This document shows positions 1-8,603 of a stretch of 64,000 nucleotides of DNA, piece after piece (positions within the stretch are counted from its first letter, which is position 1; every line of letters begins with the position of its first letter). The position numbers and the translations under genes are program-made. Below the pieces are notes generated by a model. The model saw only the letters and a list, made by a program, of their open reading frames with translations, was not told the DNA's origin and ran no database searches. Origin of the DNA: a bacterium (GTDB lineage: Bacteria; Actinomycetota; Acidimicrobiia; Spongiisociales; Spongiisociaceae); the NCBI GenBank assembly GCA_028821265.1, contig JAPPGU010000018.1, forward strand, positions 19,535 through 83,534. Reading direction: 5' to 3'.

Positions 1-1
1 C

Positions 2-1003
2 GAGCTGGTGGCTGTTGCGGAACGGCTCTCCATCCCCGTCGTGACCTCCCTCAACGGGAAGGACACGATTCCAGGGAACCATCCCCTATGCGTCGGTGTC
101 GTGGGCACCTACTCGCGGAGCGCAGCCAACCGGGTCGTCAACCAGGCCGACCTGGTGTGTTTCGTCGGGTCGAGCACCGGCAGCATGACGACCCACTTCT
201 GGCAGGTTCCGGAACCCGGGGTCCCCGCCATCCAGATTGACATCGACCCGGAAATGCTGGGTCGCAACTACCCGCTGCGGGTCGCGATCAACGCCGATGC
301 CCGGGAAGCTCTCGCCGCCATTCTCGGAGGAACCGGCCCAACCCGTGCGAGCCGGGAGGAGTGGCTCGCCACCGCCCGAGGTGAGGTGGCTGCGTGGCGC
401 CGGCAACATCTGGGGCACCTTCGCTCGGATGCGGTGCCGATCCGTCCGGAGCGGATCTGCACGGAGTTGACGGACCTCGTGCCTGACGACGCGTGCGTGG
501 TGGTGGACACCGGCCACGCCGGGATGTGGATGGGCGGCATGTTCGACACCCGCACACCCGAGCAGCGCTACCTCCGCAGCGCCGGACACCTCGGCTGGGC
601 GTTCCCCGCCGCGCTGGGCGCCAAGTGCGCCGCCCCGGACCGCCCCGTGGTCTGCTTCACCGGCGACGCCGGGCTCTGGTACCACATCGCCGAGATCGAG
701 ACCGCCGTCCGGTGGGGCATCAACACGGTGACCGTGGTCAACAACAACTCCTCGGGCAACCAGTCCGCCCGCGGCTTCGACCGGGCCTACGGAGGGGAGC
801 AAACCCCGGAGGGACGCCGCCTGTGGACCTTCACCGACGTGGACTTCGCCGCGCTCGCCGAGGGGATGGGTGCGATGGGAATCCGGGTGGAGGAGCCCGG
901 CCAGATCGGCCCCGCCCTCGACCGCGCCCTGGAGGCGGAGCGACCCGTCATCATCGACGTAGTCACCGACGTCGAGGCAATGGCCCCCCTCGCCGTGGTT
1001 TGA
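2..1003 (+). CDS. TPP-dependent acetolactate synthase-like enzyme, 5' truncated by window edge
   Basis: ORF open to window start; C-terminal TPP-binding region (GDAGLWYHIAEIETAVRWGINTVTVVNNNSSGNQ) typical of the acetolactate synthase/benzoylformate decarboxylase superfamily. Confidence 0.8.
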   Translation, partial: ELVAVAERLSIPVVTSLNGKDTIPGNHPLCVGVVGTYSRSAANRVVNQADLVCFVGSSTGSMTTHFWQVPEPGVPAIQIDIDPEMLGRNYPLRVAINADAREALAAILGGTGPTRASREEWLATARGEVAAWRRQHLGHLRSDAVPIRPERICTELTDLVPDDACVVVDTGHAGMWMGGMFDTRTPEQRYLRSAGHLGWAFPAALGAKCAAPDRPVVCFTGDAGLWYHIAEIETAVRWGINTVTVVNNNSSGNQSARGFDRAYGGEQTPEGRRLWTFTDVDFAALAEGMGAMGIRVEEPGQIGPALDRALEAERPVIIDVVTDVEAMAPLAVV

Positions 1004-1024
1004 CGGCTGATGCTCCCTCGTGCG

Positions 1025-2761
1025 CTAGCGGGGGCCGTCCACCGTTACGGTGACGACATCCACCCCGTGGTACTTCTGGTGGCGTACCGACGACGCGTAG
1101 TGCTCCAGCAGGCGGAACGAGATCTCCCGGACGTCGGTTATCTCGGAGGCTTCGCCCAGGTATGACAGGCGGTCCTCCAGGTTCTCCCTGTCCGACGCGC
1201 ACACGAACTCGAGCTCCGCCCCCTCTGCACGGGACCGGGCGGCCACCGCCAGGCGGCGCTCGTCCTCGGCCTGGTCCTGGGCCGTCTCCAGGCTGGACAG
1301 GGTCTCCTCGCCGACCAGGACCAGCCTCTCCGCCGAGTCCGAGTCCCACCCGACCTTGGAGGCGAACCTGCGGAGGAAGTCTCCGAGTTTCGGCAGCGTT
1401 TCCGAGTCGAGTCCGAGCTCCAACCGCATGCGCCGGGGGCCGGTCACCTCTATGAAGGACGTCATGAGAATGGCGACGATCGCTCCTGACGTCATCCCGT
1501 TTCCGAGCAACACCCCCAAGAACCCCTTACCCAGCAGATCGGGGTAGATCACCTGGTTCTGGAAGCCCACGCCGATCCAGAAGGCCAGTCCCGCCACCAC
1601 GGCCTTGCGATGGTCGAGGCCATCCTGGAGGACGATCTTCACGCCCTGGATGAACAGCAGCGCGAGGAGGACGGTGATGTACGCGGCCGCAACCGGCGCC
1701 GGGATGCCGACCAAGAGGGCCGTGGCCTTGGGCAGGAACGCCACCGCCGCGAAGATGATGCCGATCACCGCGCCGACCCTCCGTGCCGCGATCCCCGTGA
1801 CCTCAGCCAGCGAGATGCTGGACGAGTAGGTGGTATTGGGAAGGGTCCCCGTCAGGCCCGAGAGCAGGTTGCCCACACCGTCGGCGTTCAGTGCTCCCTG
1901 CACCACGCGGAAGTCGGTTGCCTGCTGGCGGCGCCGGGAAACCCTCTGGATCGCCACCCCATCACCCAGGGTTTCTATCGCTCCCACGAGGGTCACGACC
2001 ACGAAGGCGGGGAGCAGCGCCCAGAACTCGGGGCCGGGAGTGAGCTCCAGCCCCGGCCAACCTCCCGAAGGCACCCCCACCCAGGGTGCCTCCAGCACGG
2101 GTCCCGCGTCATACAGTCCGAACAGGGCCGCCACACCGCAACCCACCGCGATTCCTATGACCGGCGACCACAGCCGCACCGCCGACGGAGCCCGCAACAC
2201 CAGCCCGGCGACCGTTACAAGGGTCGCCAGAGCAGCCGCCGGCGCGGCAGCCGACGGCACACCCTCGGGAACGTCCGCCAGCAAATCGAACACGACCGGC
2301 ATGGCCGTGGCCGTGATGAGCATGATCACGGTTCCCGAGACGACCGGGGTGAAGAGGCGACGCAGCAGCGAGAGCCGGGCCGCCATCAGGAACTGGAAGA
2401 GCGACGAGACCACGATCAGGCTGGCCATCGTGGACGGCCCGCCCTCCACCAGCGCCGCGACGCATACTGCGATGAACGCCCCTGAGGTTCCCATGACGAG
2501 CACGTACCCGGCCCCGATGCGCCCCCACTTCACCGCCTGAAACACGGTGGTCACGCCGCTCACGATCAGGGCCGCGAACACGGCCCAGGAGATATACGAC
2601 TCCGGCTGTTCGGCCACCCTGGCGACTATCACGACCGTAAGAACGACCGGCGCGACGATTATCGTGGCGGCCTGCAGACCGGCCCCGACCGTCACGGCGG
2701 GCGGGGGGTTCTCCTCCGGTTCGTAGCGCACGTTCCGGTTCTCGCCTTCGACGGCCGCCAT
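1025..2761 (-). CDS. NCS2 (xanthine/uracil) permease family protein with extra C-terminal cytosolic domain
   Basis: Multi-TM protein of NCS2 type; C-terminal ~110 aa (LVLVGEETLSSLE...SSVRHQKYHGVDVVTVTVDG) beyond the permease core. Confidence 0.7.
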   Translation of the reverse strand: MAAVEGENRNVRYEPEENPPPAVTVGAGLQAATIIVAPVVLTVVIVARVAEQPESYISWAVFAALIVSGVTTVFQAVKWGRIGAGYVLVMGTSGAFIAVCVAALVEGGPSTMASLIVVSSLFQFLMAARLSLLRRLFTPVVSGTVIMLITATAMPVVFDLLADVPEGVPSAAAPAAALATLVTVAGLVLRAPSAVRLWSPVIGIAVGCGVAALFGLYDAGPVLEAPWVGVPSGGWPGLELTPGPEFWALLPAFVVVTLVGAIETLGDGVAIQRVSRRRQQATDFRVVQGALNADGVGNLLSGLTGTLPNTTYSSSISLAEVTGIAARRVGAVIGIIFAAVAFLPKATALLVGIPAPVAAAYITVLLALLFIQGVKIVLQDGLDHRKAVVAGLAFWIGVGFQNQVIYPDLLGKGFLGVLLGNGMTSGAIVAILMTSFIEVTGPRRMRLELGLDSETLPKLGDFLRRFASKVGWDSDSAERLVLVGEETLSSLETAQDQAEDERRLAVAARSRAEGAELEFVCASDRENLEDRLSYLGEASEITDVREISFRLLEHYASSVRHQKYHGVDVVTVTVDGPR

Positions 2762-2916
2762 CGGCTCTCCTCCTCGTGTACCCACCAACGTTGCTCCCGT
2801 CCGGTCGGACGGATCTCCTGCGCGGTCTCTTGCCCCCGCTGAGTACCTTGATGATAAAACCGGGAGGCACCGCGGGCGGCGCTTGGCGGTCCCCGAGGAC
2901 TCTCAGCCGTAGTTGC

Positions 2917-4344
2917 TCATTCTCCGTATTGGCGCCAGTGGTCGCCGAACAACGCCTCCTCGGTGGGTCGGTCCTCGGCGATGGTGGTGGAGACGTGGGT
3001 CAGGTTGATGAAGTGGCGATAGTTCAGGTTCTCGCTGATGCTGTTGCCCGCCCAGGTTCCGCAGCCCATCGTCAGGGTAAAGGGAAGGCCGTTGGTGAAG
3101 CTGCCTCCGTTCCCGATGGCGTGGGCCTGGTTGACGAGCACCCTGACCACGTCCAGCTCGGTGGCGAGAAGGCGGGCGTTCTCTGTGGATCCCGTGTAGA
3201 TGCCGCAGGAGTGGCCCCGCCCCCTGACCTCCAGGACGGCCCTTACCGTCTCGATCGCCGCGCGGATGCCCGCAACCCGGTAGACGGTGAGTACAAGGGA
3301 AAGCTTCTCGTCGGCGAAGGAAGCGGCCCGGGCCGGTAGCGCGTCCTCCACCAGGAACAACCGGGCCTTCGCAGCCTGGCCGCCCAGCCCGGCGCGGCGG
3401 GCGAGGACGTCCGCATCCCGAGCGATCATCTCCCGGTTCAGCCTCCCGTCCACCCACAGAGCGTCCCGGATGGCGCGCTTCTCCAGCCTGTCCACCACGT
3501 ACGCCCCGGCTTGGCGAAGCTCGTCCAGCGCCCGGTCGTATACGTCATCGAGGATCACCAGCGAGTTCTCCGAGGAGCACGAGGTGGCGTTGTCGAAGGT
3601 CTTGGAGGCCACGATGCCCGCGGCGGCCTGCCTGAGGTCGGCGGTACTGTCGATGACCACGGGCACGTTGCCGGCACCCACCCCGATCGCCGGCTTGCCG
3701 CTCCGGTAGGCGCTGCGGACGTTGTTCTGCGACCCCGTGACCACGGACAGGTCGCATGCCTCCATCAACGCGGTGGTGGAGTGTCGGGTGACCGGTTGCG
3801 GGAGGATCTGGACCAGATCGGGCGGTGCGTCCACGCCTTCCAGGGCATCCCGCATGAGTTCCACCGCCCGGGAGGTGGTCACGTAGGCGAGCGGCGAGGG
3901 CGCGATGATGACCGCGTTCCGGCCCTTGACGGCCATCATGGCCTTGTTGACCGGGGTGGCGGCGGGATTGGTGGACGGCGTGACCGCGGCGACCACCCCG
4001 ACGGGCTTGGCGTAGATCATCAGGCCGCGGGCGGGGTCCTCCTCGATCAGGCCCACCGTCCTGGCCCGGCTCAGGTCCCGAAGGGTGCCGAAGGTCTTGC
4101 GGCGGTTCTTGCGGATCTTGTCGGCGACGTTCCCGAGGCCGGTGGTCCGGACGGCGAGTTCCGCCAGCTCGCGGGCGTGCTCGGGCTTGTAGAGCGACCA
4201 GGCCAGGGCCGTCACCACCTCGTCCACGCGGTCCTGGTCCGAGCCGGCGAACCTGTCCATCGCCGACCGCGCTCGGCCCACGACCGCGCTCACGATCTCG
4301 CCCGCCGAGTCCTCGGCGCCCGGAGCCTTCGTCCCAACGGTCAC
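2917..4344 (-). CDS. CoA-acylating aldehyde dehydrogenase, sulfoacetaldehyde dehydrogenase (SauS)-like
   Basis: ALDH fold with KTFDNATSCSSENSLVI catalytic motif; GTG start at 4344, 11 nt after upstream stop. Confidence 0.7.
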   Translation of the reverse strand: MTVGTKAPGAEDSAGEIVSAVVGRARSAMDRFAGSDQDRVDEVVTALAWSLYKPEHARELAELAVRTTGLGNVADKIRKNRRKTFGTLRDLSRARTVGLIEEDPARGLMIYAKPVGVVAAVTPSTNPAATPVNKAMMAVKGRNAVIIAPSPLAYVTTSRAVELMRDALEGVDAPPDLVQILPQPVTRHSTTALMEACDLSVVTGSQNNVRSAYRSGKPAIGVGAGNVPVVIDSTADLRQAAAGIVASKTFDNATSCSSENSLVILDDVYDRALDELRQAGAYVVDRLEKRAIRDALWVDGRLNREMIARDADVLARRAGLGGQAAKARLFLVEDALPARAASFADEKLSLVLTVYRVAGIRAAIETVRAVLEVRGRGHSCGIYTGSTENARLLATELDVVRVLVNQAHAIGNGGSFTNGLPFTLTMGCGTWAGNSISENLNYRHFINLTHVSTTIAEDRPTEEALFGDHWRQYGE

Positions 4345-4354
4345 GGGCCGGGCC

Positions 4355-5173
4355 TCACCGTTCGGGGGGGCGGCGCCAGTGGGCGACCGCGACGGTGGCG
4401 TTGTCGTTGAAGCCGAGATCCCGAGCCTTCGCGAGGATGCCCTCGGCGATCCCGGCGGCGTCAACCGCTTCAGGGTCACAGGCCGACCCGATGCCGGCCG
4501 GAGAGTCGTCCCACAGCCACCCCATGCGGCCCCTGGCCGCAAGTGGCTCCCAGACGCCGTCGCTGGCGATGATCACAACATCTGGCAACTCGGAGTCCTC
4601 GAACCCGTCGACCATCTCCACCTCCACCAGCCCGGCGTCTTGGGCCTCGTCCTCGGGCGGCTGACCCAGGCAAGCCGTGATGAGTCCGTAGGGATCTCTA
4701 TGGGGAGAGCCGCAGCACGATCCCGCGTAGCCGTCCGGTCCGGACCACACAGCAAAAGGCATCGTATCGCCCATCCACCCGATCCGCAGACCGCCCACGG
4801 GTGTCCACGCCGCCACGCACAGGGTGCTCATCGGGATACTCCAGGGTCGCACCCGATAGCCCTTCTGCTGCAAGGATGTCGATAGCGCGAGCACCCGTTC
4901 GTTGGCCTCGGCGAACGCTATCGCCATGTCCGCCGCGCTGCCGATCCGGACCGGTAGGCCACCGACGGCCGCCTGCGACGCCTCGTCCCCCCGGGCGTGG
5001 CCCCCTAGCCCGTCGGCCACCGCGATCACCCACGAGCCGTCGTCCGACACCGCTGTGAACATGCTGTCCTCGTTCCTCTCGCGCGGTCCGGCGTCGGTCA
5101 CCGCAGCGACCGACCATCCCTGCGGCGAACGATCAAGCTCGGTGGGCTCTGGATGCGGCATGGATGACATCAT
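4355..5173 (-). CDS. PP2C-family serine/threonine protein phosphatase
   Basis: Motifs RNEDSMF, VADGLGGHARGDEAS, ASDGVWE, DNATVAV. Confidence 0.8.
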   Translation of the reverse strand: MMSSMPHPEPTELDRSPQGWSVAAVTDAGPRERNEDSMFTAVSDDGSWVIAVADGLGGHARGDEASQAAVGGLPVRIGSAADMAIAFAEANERVLALSTSLQQKGYRVRPWSIPMSTLCVAAWTPVGGLRIGWMGDTMPFAVWSGPDGYAGSCCGSPHRDPYGLITACLGQPPEDEAQDAGLVEVEMVDGFEDSELPDVVIIASDGVWEPLAARGRMGWLWDDSPAGIGSACDPEAVDAAGIAEGILAKARDLGFNDNATVAVAHWRRPPER

Positions 5174-5248
5174 GCCAGATCACACGTGCACAGGCGCCCT
5201 AGCCACCAGGCGGCGGAGTGCTGGAACCGGCGTAGGATTCCACCTGGC

Positions 5249-6385
5249 ATGAACATCCCGGAGCACGCCGCCAAGGCCTTGCTGGAGGACGCAGGCATAC
5301 CGGTTCCCGCGGGGATCGTCGCCGACTCGCCGCAAGGAGCGGCCCGGGCCGCCGCTCGCCTCGGGCCGGTGATGGTCAAGGCGCAGATACCGGCGGGAGG
5401 CCGGGGAAAGTCGGGTGGCGTCCAGCCCGCCAGCACCCCGGCCGAGGCGCACGCGGTGGCCCGGAGCCTCCTGGGAAGCCGCATCAGCCGACACCGTGTG
5501 ACCGGAGTCCTGGTCGAGGAACGGGTACCGGTCGCCCAGGAGCTCTACGCCGCGGTCCTCAACCATCCCGCCGGCCCGGCGCGGCGGGTGGTGCTCTCCG
5601 AGCGTGGCGGGGTGGACATCGAGGAGACGGCCCGGACCGATCCCGGGTCGATCCGGACGCTCGACATCGATCCGAGAACGGGTCTGCGCCCGGAGGCCGC
5701 CCGGCGACTCGTGGCGAGGACGGGAGTGGATGCGGTCGCTCCCGCCGTTGCCGACGTGCTCGTACGGATGGACCGCCTGCATCGGGACTCCGACGCCCAA
5801 CTCCTCGAGATCAACCCGCTCGCCATCACTGATGCCGGCGACATGGTGGCGCTGGACTGCAAGCTCGTGATAGACGCCGCCGCCGCCGCCCGCCGGCCGT
5901 CGCTTGCCGCCGTCGCCGCACCGGAGCCGCTCACCGAGCTGGAACAGGCCGCCCGCGATCTCGGCCTCCAGTTCGTCGAACTCGACGGGGAGGTGGGCGT
6001 GCTCGCCAACGGCGCCGGCCTCACGATGACCACCATGGACGTGATCGTCCACCTGGGGGGCCGGCCCGCCAACTTCCTCGAGATCGGCGGCGACGCCTAC
6101 ACCAAGGCGCGCCCCGCGTTGGAAATCGTGCTCGCGCAGCGGGGACTGCGCTCCCTGGTGGTCAACTTCTGCGGGGCCTTCGCCCGGACCGATGTGATGG
6201 TGGACGGGTTGACCGAGGCGTGGCTGGAACTGCAGCCGGACGTTCCCGCCTTCTTCACCATCGACGGCACCGGGGCGGCGGAGGCCCGGAGGATGCTGGA
6301 GGAGCGCCTGGGCCTCGAACCGTACCCCACCATGGACCAGGCGATCACCGCGGCCCTGCGCGCCGATGGACGGGGTGCCCCATGA
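5249..6385 (+). CDS. ATP-grasp succinyl-CoA synthetase beta-like subunit (ADP-forming acyl-CoA synthetase)
   Basis: MNIPEHAAKALLEDAGIPVPAG..., VKAQIPAGGRGKSGGV, NFLEIGG; SucC-like. Confidence 0.8.
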   Translation: MNIPEHAAKALLEDAGIPVPAGIVADSPQGAARAAARLGPVMVKAQIPAGGRGKSGGVQPASTPAEAHAVARSLLGSRISRHRVTGVLVEERVPVAQELYAAVLNHPAGPARRVVLSERGGVDIEETARTDPGSIRTLDIDPRTGLRPEAARRLVARTGVDAVAPAVADVLVRMDRLHRDSDAQLLEINPLAITDAGDMVALDCKLVIDAAAAARRPSLAAVAAPEPLTELEQAARDLGLQFVELDGEVGVLANGAGLTMTTMDVIVHLGGRPANFLEIGGDAYTKARPALEIVLAQRGLRSLVVNFCGAFARTDVMVDGLTEAWLELQPDVPAFFTIDGTGAAEARRMLEERLGLEPYPTMDQAITAALRADGRGAP

Positions 6386-7266
6386 TCGTCCGTGGCCACG
6401 AGCGGGTGCTGGTTCAGGGCATCACCGGCCGCCAGGCCACCTACTGGACCGCCCGCATGCAGGACTACGGCACCCGGGTCGTCGCCGGGGTCAGTCCCCG
6501 CAAGGCGGGCATCACCCACTGCGGCGTTCCGGTGTTCGGTAGCGTGCGGGAGGCCGCGGAGCATGTCCCCCTGGACGTCTCGGTGCTGTTCGTTCCCCCT
6601 CTGAGCGTCAAGCCGGCCGCGCTCGACTCGGTGGCCGCCGGTGTGCCCAAGCTGGTGATCCTCACCGAACACGTTCCGGTTCGGGACACGATGCACGTGA
6701 TCGCGGCCGCCCGGAAGGCCGGAACCGAAGTGGTGGGACCCAACACGGCCGGTCTCGTGACGCCGGGCGAGAGCTCCGTGGGTTTCATGCCCGCCTTCGA
6801 CCCCTCGATCTTCCGACCGGGCCGCGTGGGGGTGGTCTCGCGCAGCGGGAGTCTCGGCACCCTGGCCTGCCTGAACATCGTCCGGGCCGGGCTCGGACAG
6901 TCCGCCTTCATCGGGATTGGAGGTGACCCGGTGCTCGGTACCCGCACGCGCGCCGCCCTAGAAGTCCTGGAGCGGGACAAACGAACCGAAGCCGTGGTGC
7001 TGATCGGCGAGATCGGCGGCGACATGGAGGAGGACGCCGCCGGTTACCTGCCGCAGATGAGCAAGCCGGTCGTGGCCTTCGTCGCCGGGCGCGCCTCTCC
7101 CCCGGACCGGAGGATGGGACACGCCGGAGCGATCTTCCAGGGAGATCGGGGGTCGTACTCATCCAAACGGCAGGCCCTGGAGGGAGCGGGCGCGGTCGTG
7201 CTGGACACCCCGTCGAGCATCGGACCCGCCCTGCTTGCGATGGAGAAGAGCGATGGCATCCGGTAA
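6382..7266 (+). CDS. Succinyl-CoA synthetase alpha-like subunit
   Basis: VQGITGRQATYWTARMQDYGT..., SRSGSLG, GHAGAIF; ATGA overlap with beta subunit. Confidence 0.8.
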   Translation: MIVRGHERVLVQGITGRQATYWTARMQDYGTRVVAGVSPRKAGITHCGVPVFGSVREAAEHVPLDVSVLFVPPLSVKPAALDSVAAGVPKLVILTEHVPVRDTMHVIAAARKAGTEVVGPNTAGLVTPGESSVGFMPAFDPSIFRPGRVGVVSRSGSLGTLACLNIVRAGLGQSAFIGIGGDPVLGTRTRAALEVLERDKRTEAVVLIGEIGGDMEEDAAGYLPQMSKPVVAFVAGRASPPDRRMGHAGAIFQGDRGSYSSKRQALEGAGAVVLDTPSSIGPALLAMEKSDGIR

Positions 7267-7849
7267 GGAGCCCTCCTCGTTGTTCGCCTCGGATCGGGAA
7301 CGGCGGCTCTGGGTTTGGACGCTGGCTGTCGTGGTGGCGATCTACTCGACCCTCGGCCTGGCGCGGACCCTGGCGGGAATCCTGCGGGACGAGGGATTAC
7401 TCGTGGCCGCTTTCGTCACCGGCATGGTTCTGGTCGGGGCGACCGTCCTGGCCCTGGGGCTGAGGACTCGGCCGGGGGCCGTGGAGATCGGCATCGCGCT
7501 GGGTATCGCGGCCGCGTACTTCATGGTGATGTTGCGGATGGCCCTACCGGAGGAACGCACCCATCTCATCGAGTACGGCGTGGTGGCCGTCTTCATCCAT
7601 GAAGCCCTGAAGGAGCGGGCCCGCCAGGGTCGTCGCGTCCCGGTGCCCGCCCTGTGGGCGATTGCGGCGGCGTCCGTAGTCGGGACGATCGACGAATGTA
7701 TCCAGTGGTTCCTGCCCAGCCGCGTCTTCGATCCCGAGGACATCCTGTTCAACTTCCTGGCCGCCCTGATGGCAGTGGTCTCCAGCGTGGCGCTGTCCTG
7801 GGCGCGCCGTCGGCGGGACAGGGTGCGGCGAGAGACCGACCGCCGGTAG
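7253..7849 (+). CDS. VanZ-like family membrane protein
   Basis: TM segments; THLIEYGVVAVFIHEAL and DECIQWFLPSRVFDPEDILFNFLAAL motifs. Confidence 0.7.
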   Translation: MASGKEPSSLFASDRERRLWVWTLAVVVAIYSTLGLARTLAGILRDEGLLVAAFVTGMVLVGATVLALGLRTRPGAVEIGIALGIAAAYFMVMLRMALPEERTHLIEYGVVAVFIHEALKERARQGRRVPVPALWAIAAASVVGTIDECIQWFLPSRVFDPEDILFNFLAALMAVVSSVALSWARRRRDRVRRETDRR

Positions 7850-7872
7850 CGGTCTGCCGAGATACGCGCCGG

Positions 7873-8562
7873 CTACACCGGAATCGCTGCCGCGGCGAGG
7901 GCCGCTAGGTCGGGGACGACGAGATCGGCGACGGCATCGGTCCGCCGCGTCGCGCCTCCCCGGCCGGCACGGTTGACCCATACCGACGAGATGCCCAGCT
8001 GGTTTGCCGGCCCGATGTCGTGGAAGAGGCTTTCGGCCACGTGCAGCCACGCCCGTTTGCCGACCGCCATGCGGGCCGCGGCCATCTCGAAGTTGGTGAG
8101 GCTGGGCTTGTAGCTGCGAGCCTGCTGAGCGGTCACCACCACGTCAAAGTCCGCATCCAGCGCCCGAGACGTGCCTTCGAAGAGGTCGTCGTCCACGTTG
8201 GAGATCACCGCGAGCCTGTAGTGCGCCTTCAAGGCCTCCAGGGCGTTCTGAACATCGGCGAACACGGGCCAACCCGGCAAGGAGTCCGCTAGCGCGTCCA
8301 TTTCTGACCCCGCGCACCGGAAGCCCAGTTGCGCTGCGATCATCGCCATCACGTTGCGCAGGACGCGGCGATACTCCAGAAATGTCTGCGAGTCCTGCGC
8401 CCGGGGCTCCAGATCCGCGTACAGAGCCAGGATCTCGGCCCTGGATCTTCGTATTCCGTGGGACTCCAGCACGTCGCCGACCGCCGCGCATATGCCGGAC
8501 TCCCAGTCGACCAGAGTCCCGTAACAGTCGAAGCTCAGCCACTCGAACCTGCCGAAGTCCAC
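7873..8562 (-). CDS. HAD-superfamily hydrolase, haloacid dehalogenase type II-like
   Basis: SFDCYGTLVDWESGI, ISNVDDDLFEGT, HVAESLFHDIGPANQLGISSVWVNR. Confidence 0.8.
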   Translation of the reverse strand: MDFGRFEWLSFDCYGTLVDWESGICAAVGDVLESHGIRRSRAEILALYADLEPRAQDSQTFLEYRRVLRNVMAMIAAQLGFRCAGSEMDALADSLPGWPVFADVQNALEALKAHYRLAVISNVDDDLFEGTSRALDADFDVVVTAQQARSYKPSLTNFEMAAARMAVGKRAWLHVAESLFHDIGPANQLGISSVWVNRAGRGGATRRTDAVADLVVPDLAALAAAAIPV

Positions 8563-8603
8563 CGTCAGATCACCCCAGGATCTTCACGCCCGGTAGGTCT
8601 CCG

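Noticed and set aside
1610-2485. Long antisense ORFs throughout (e.g. 291 aa here; 3511-4410; 9027-10568; 10575-11897; 45519-46721)
   Set aside because: High-GC shadow ORFs opposite well-supported genes, with Arg/Pro/Gly/His-biased composition and no recognisable domains.
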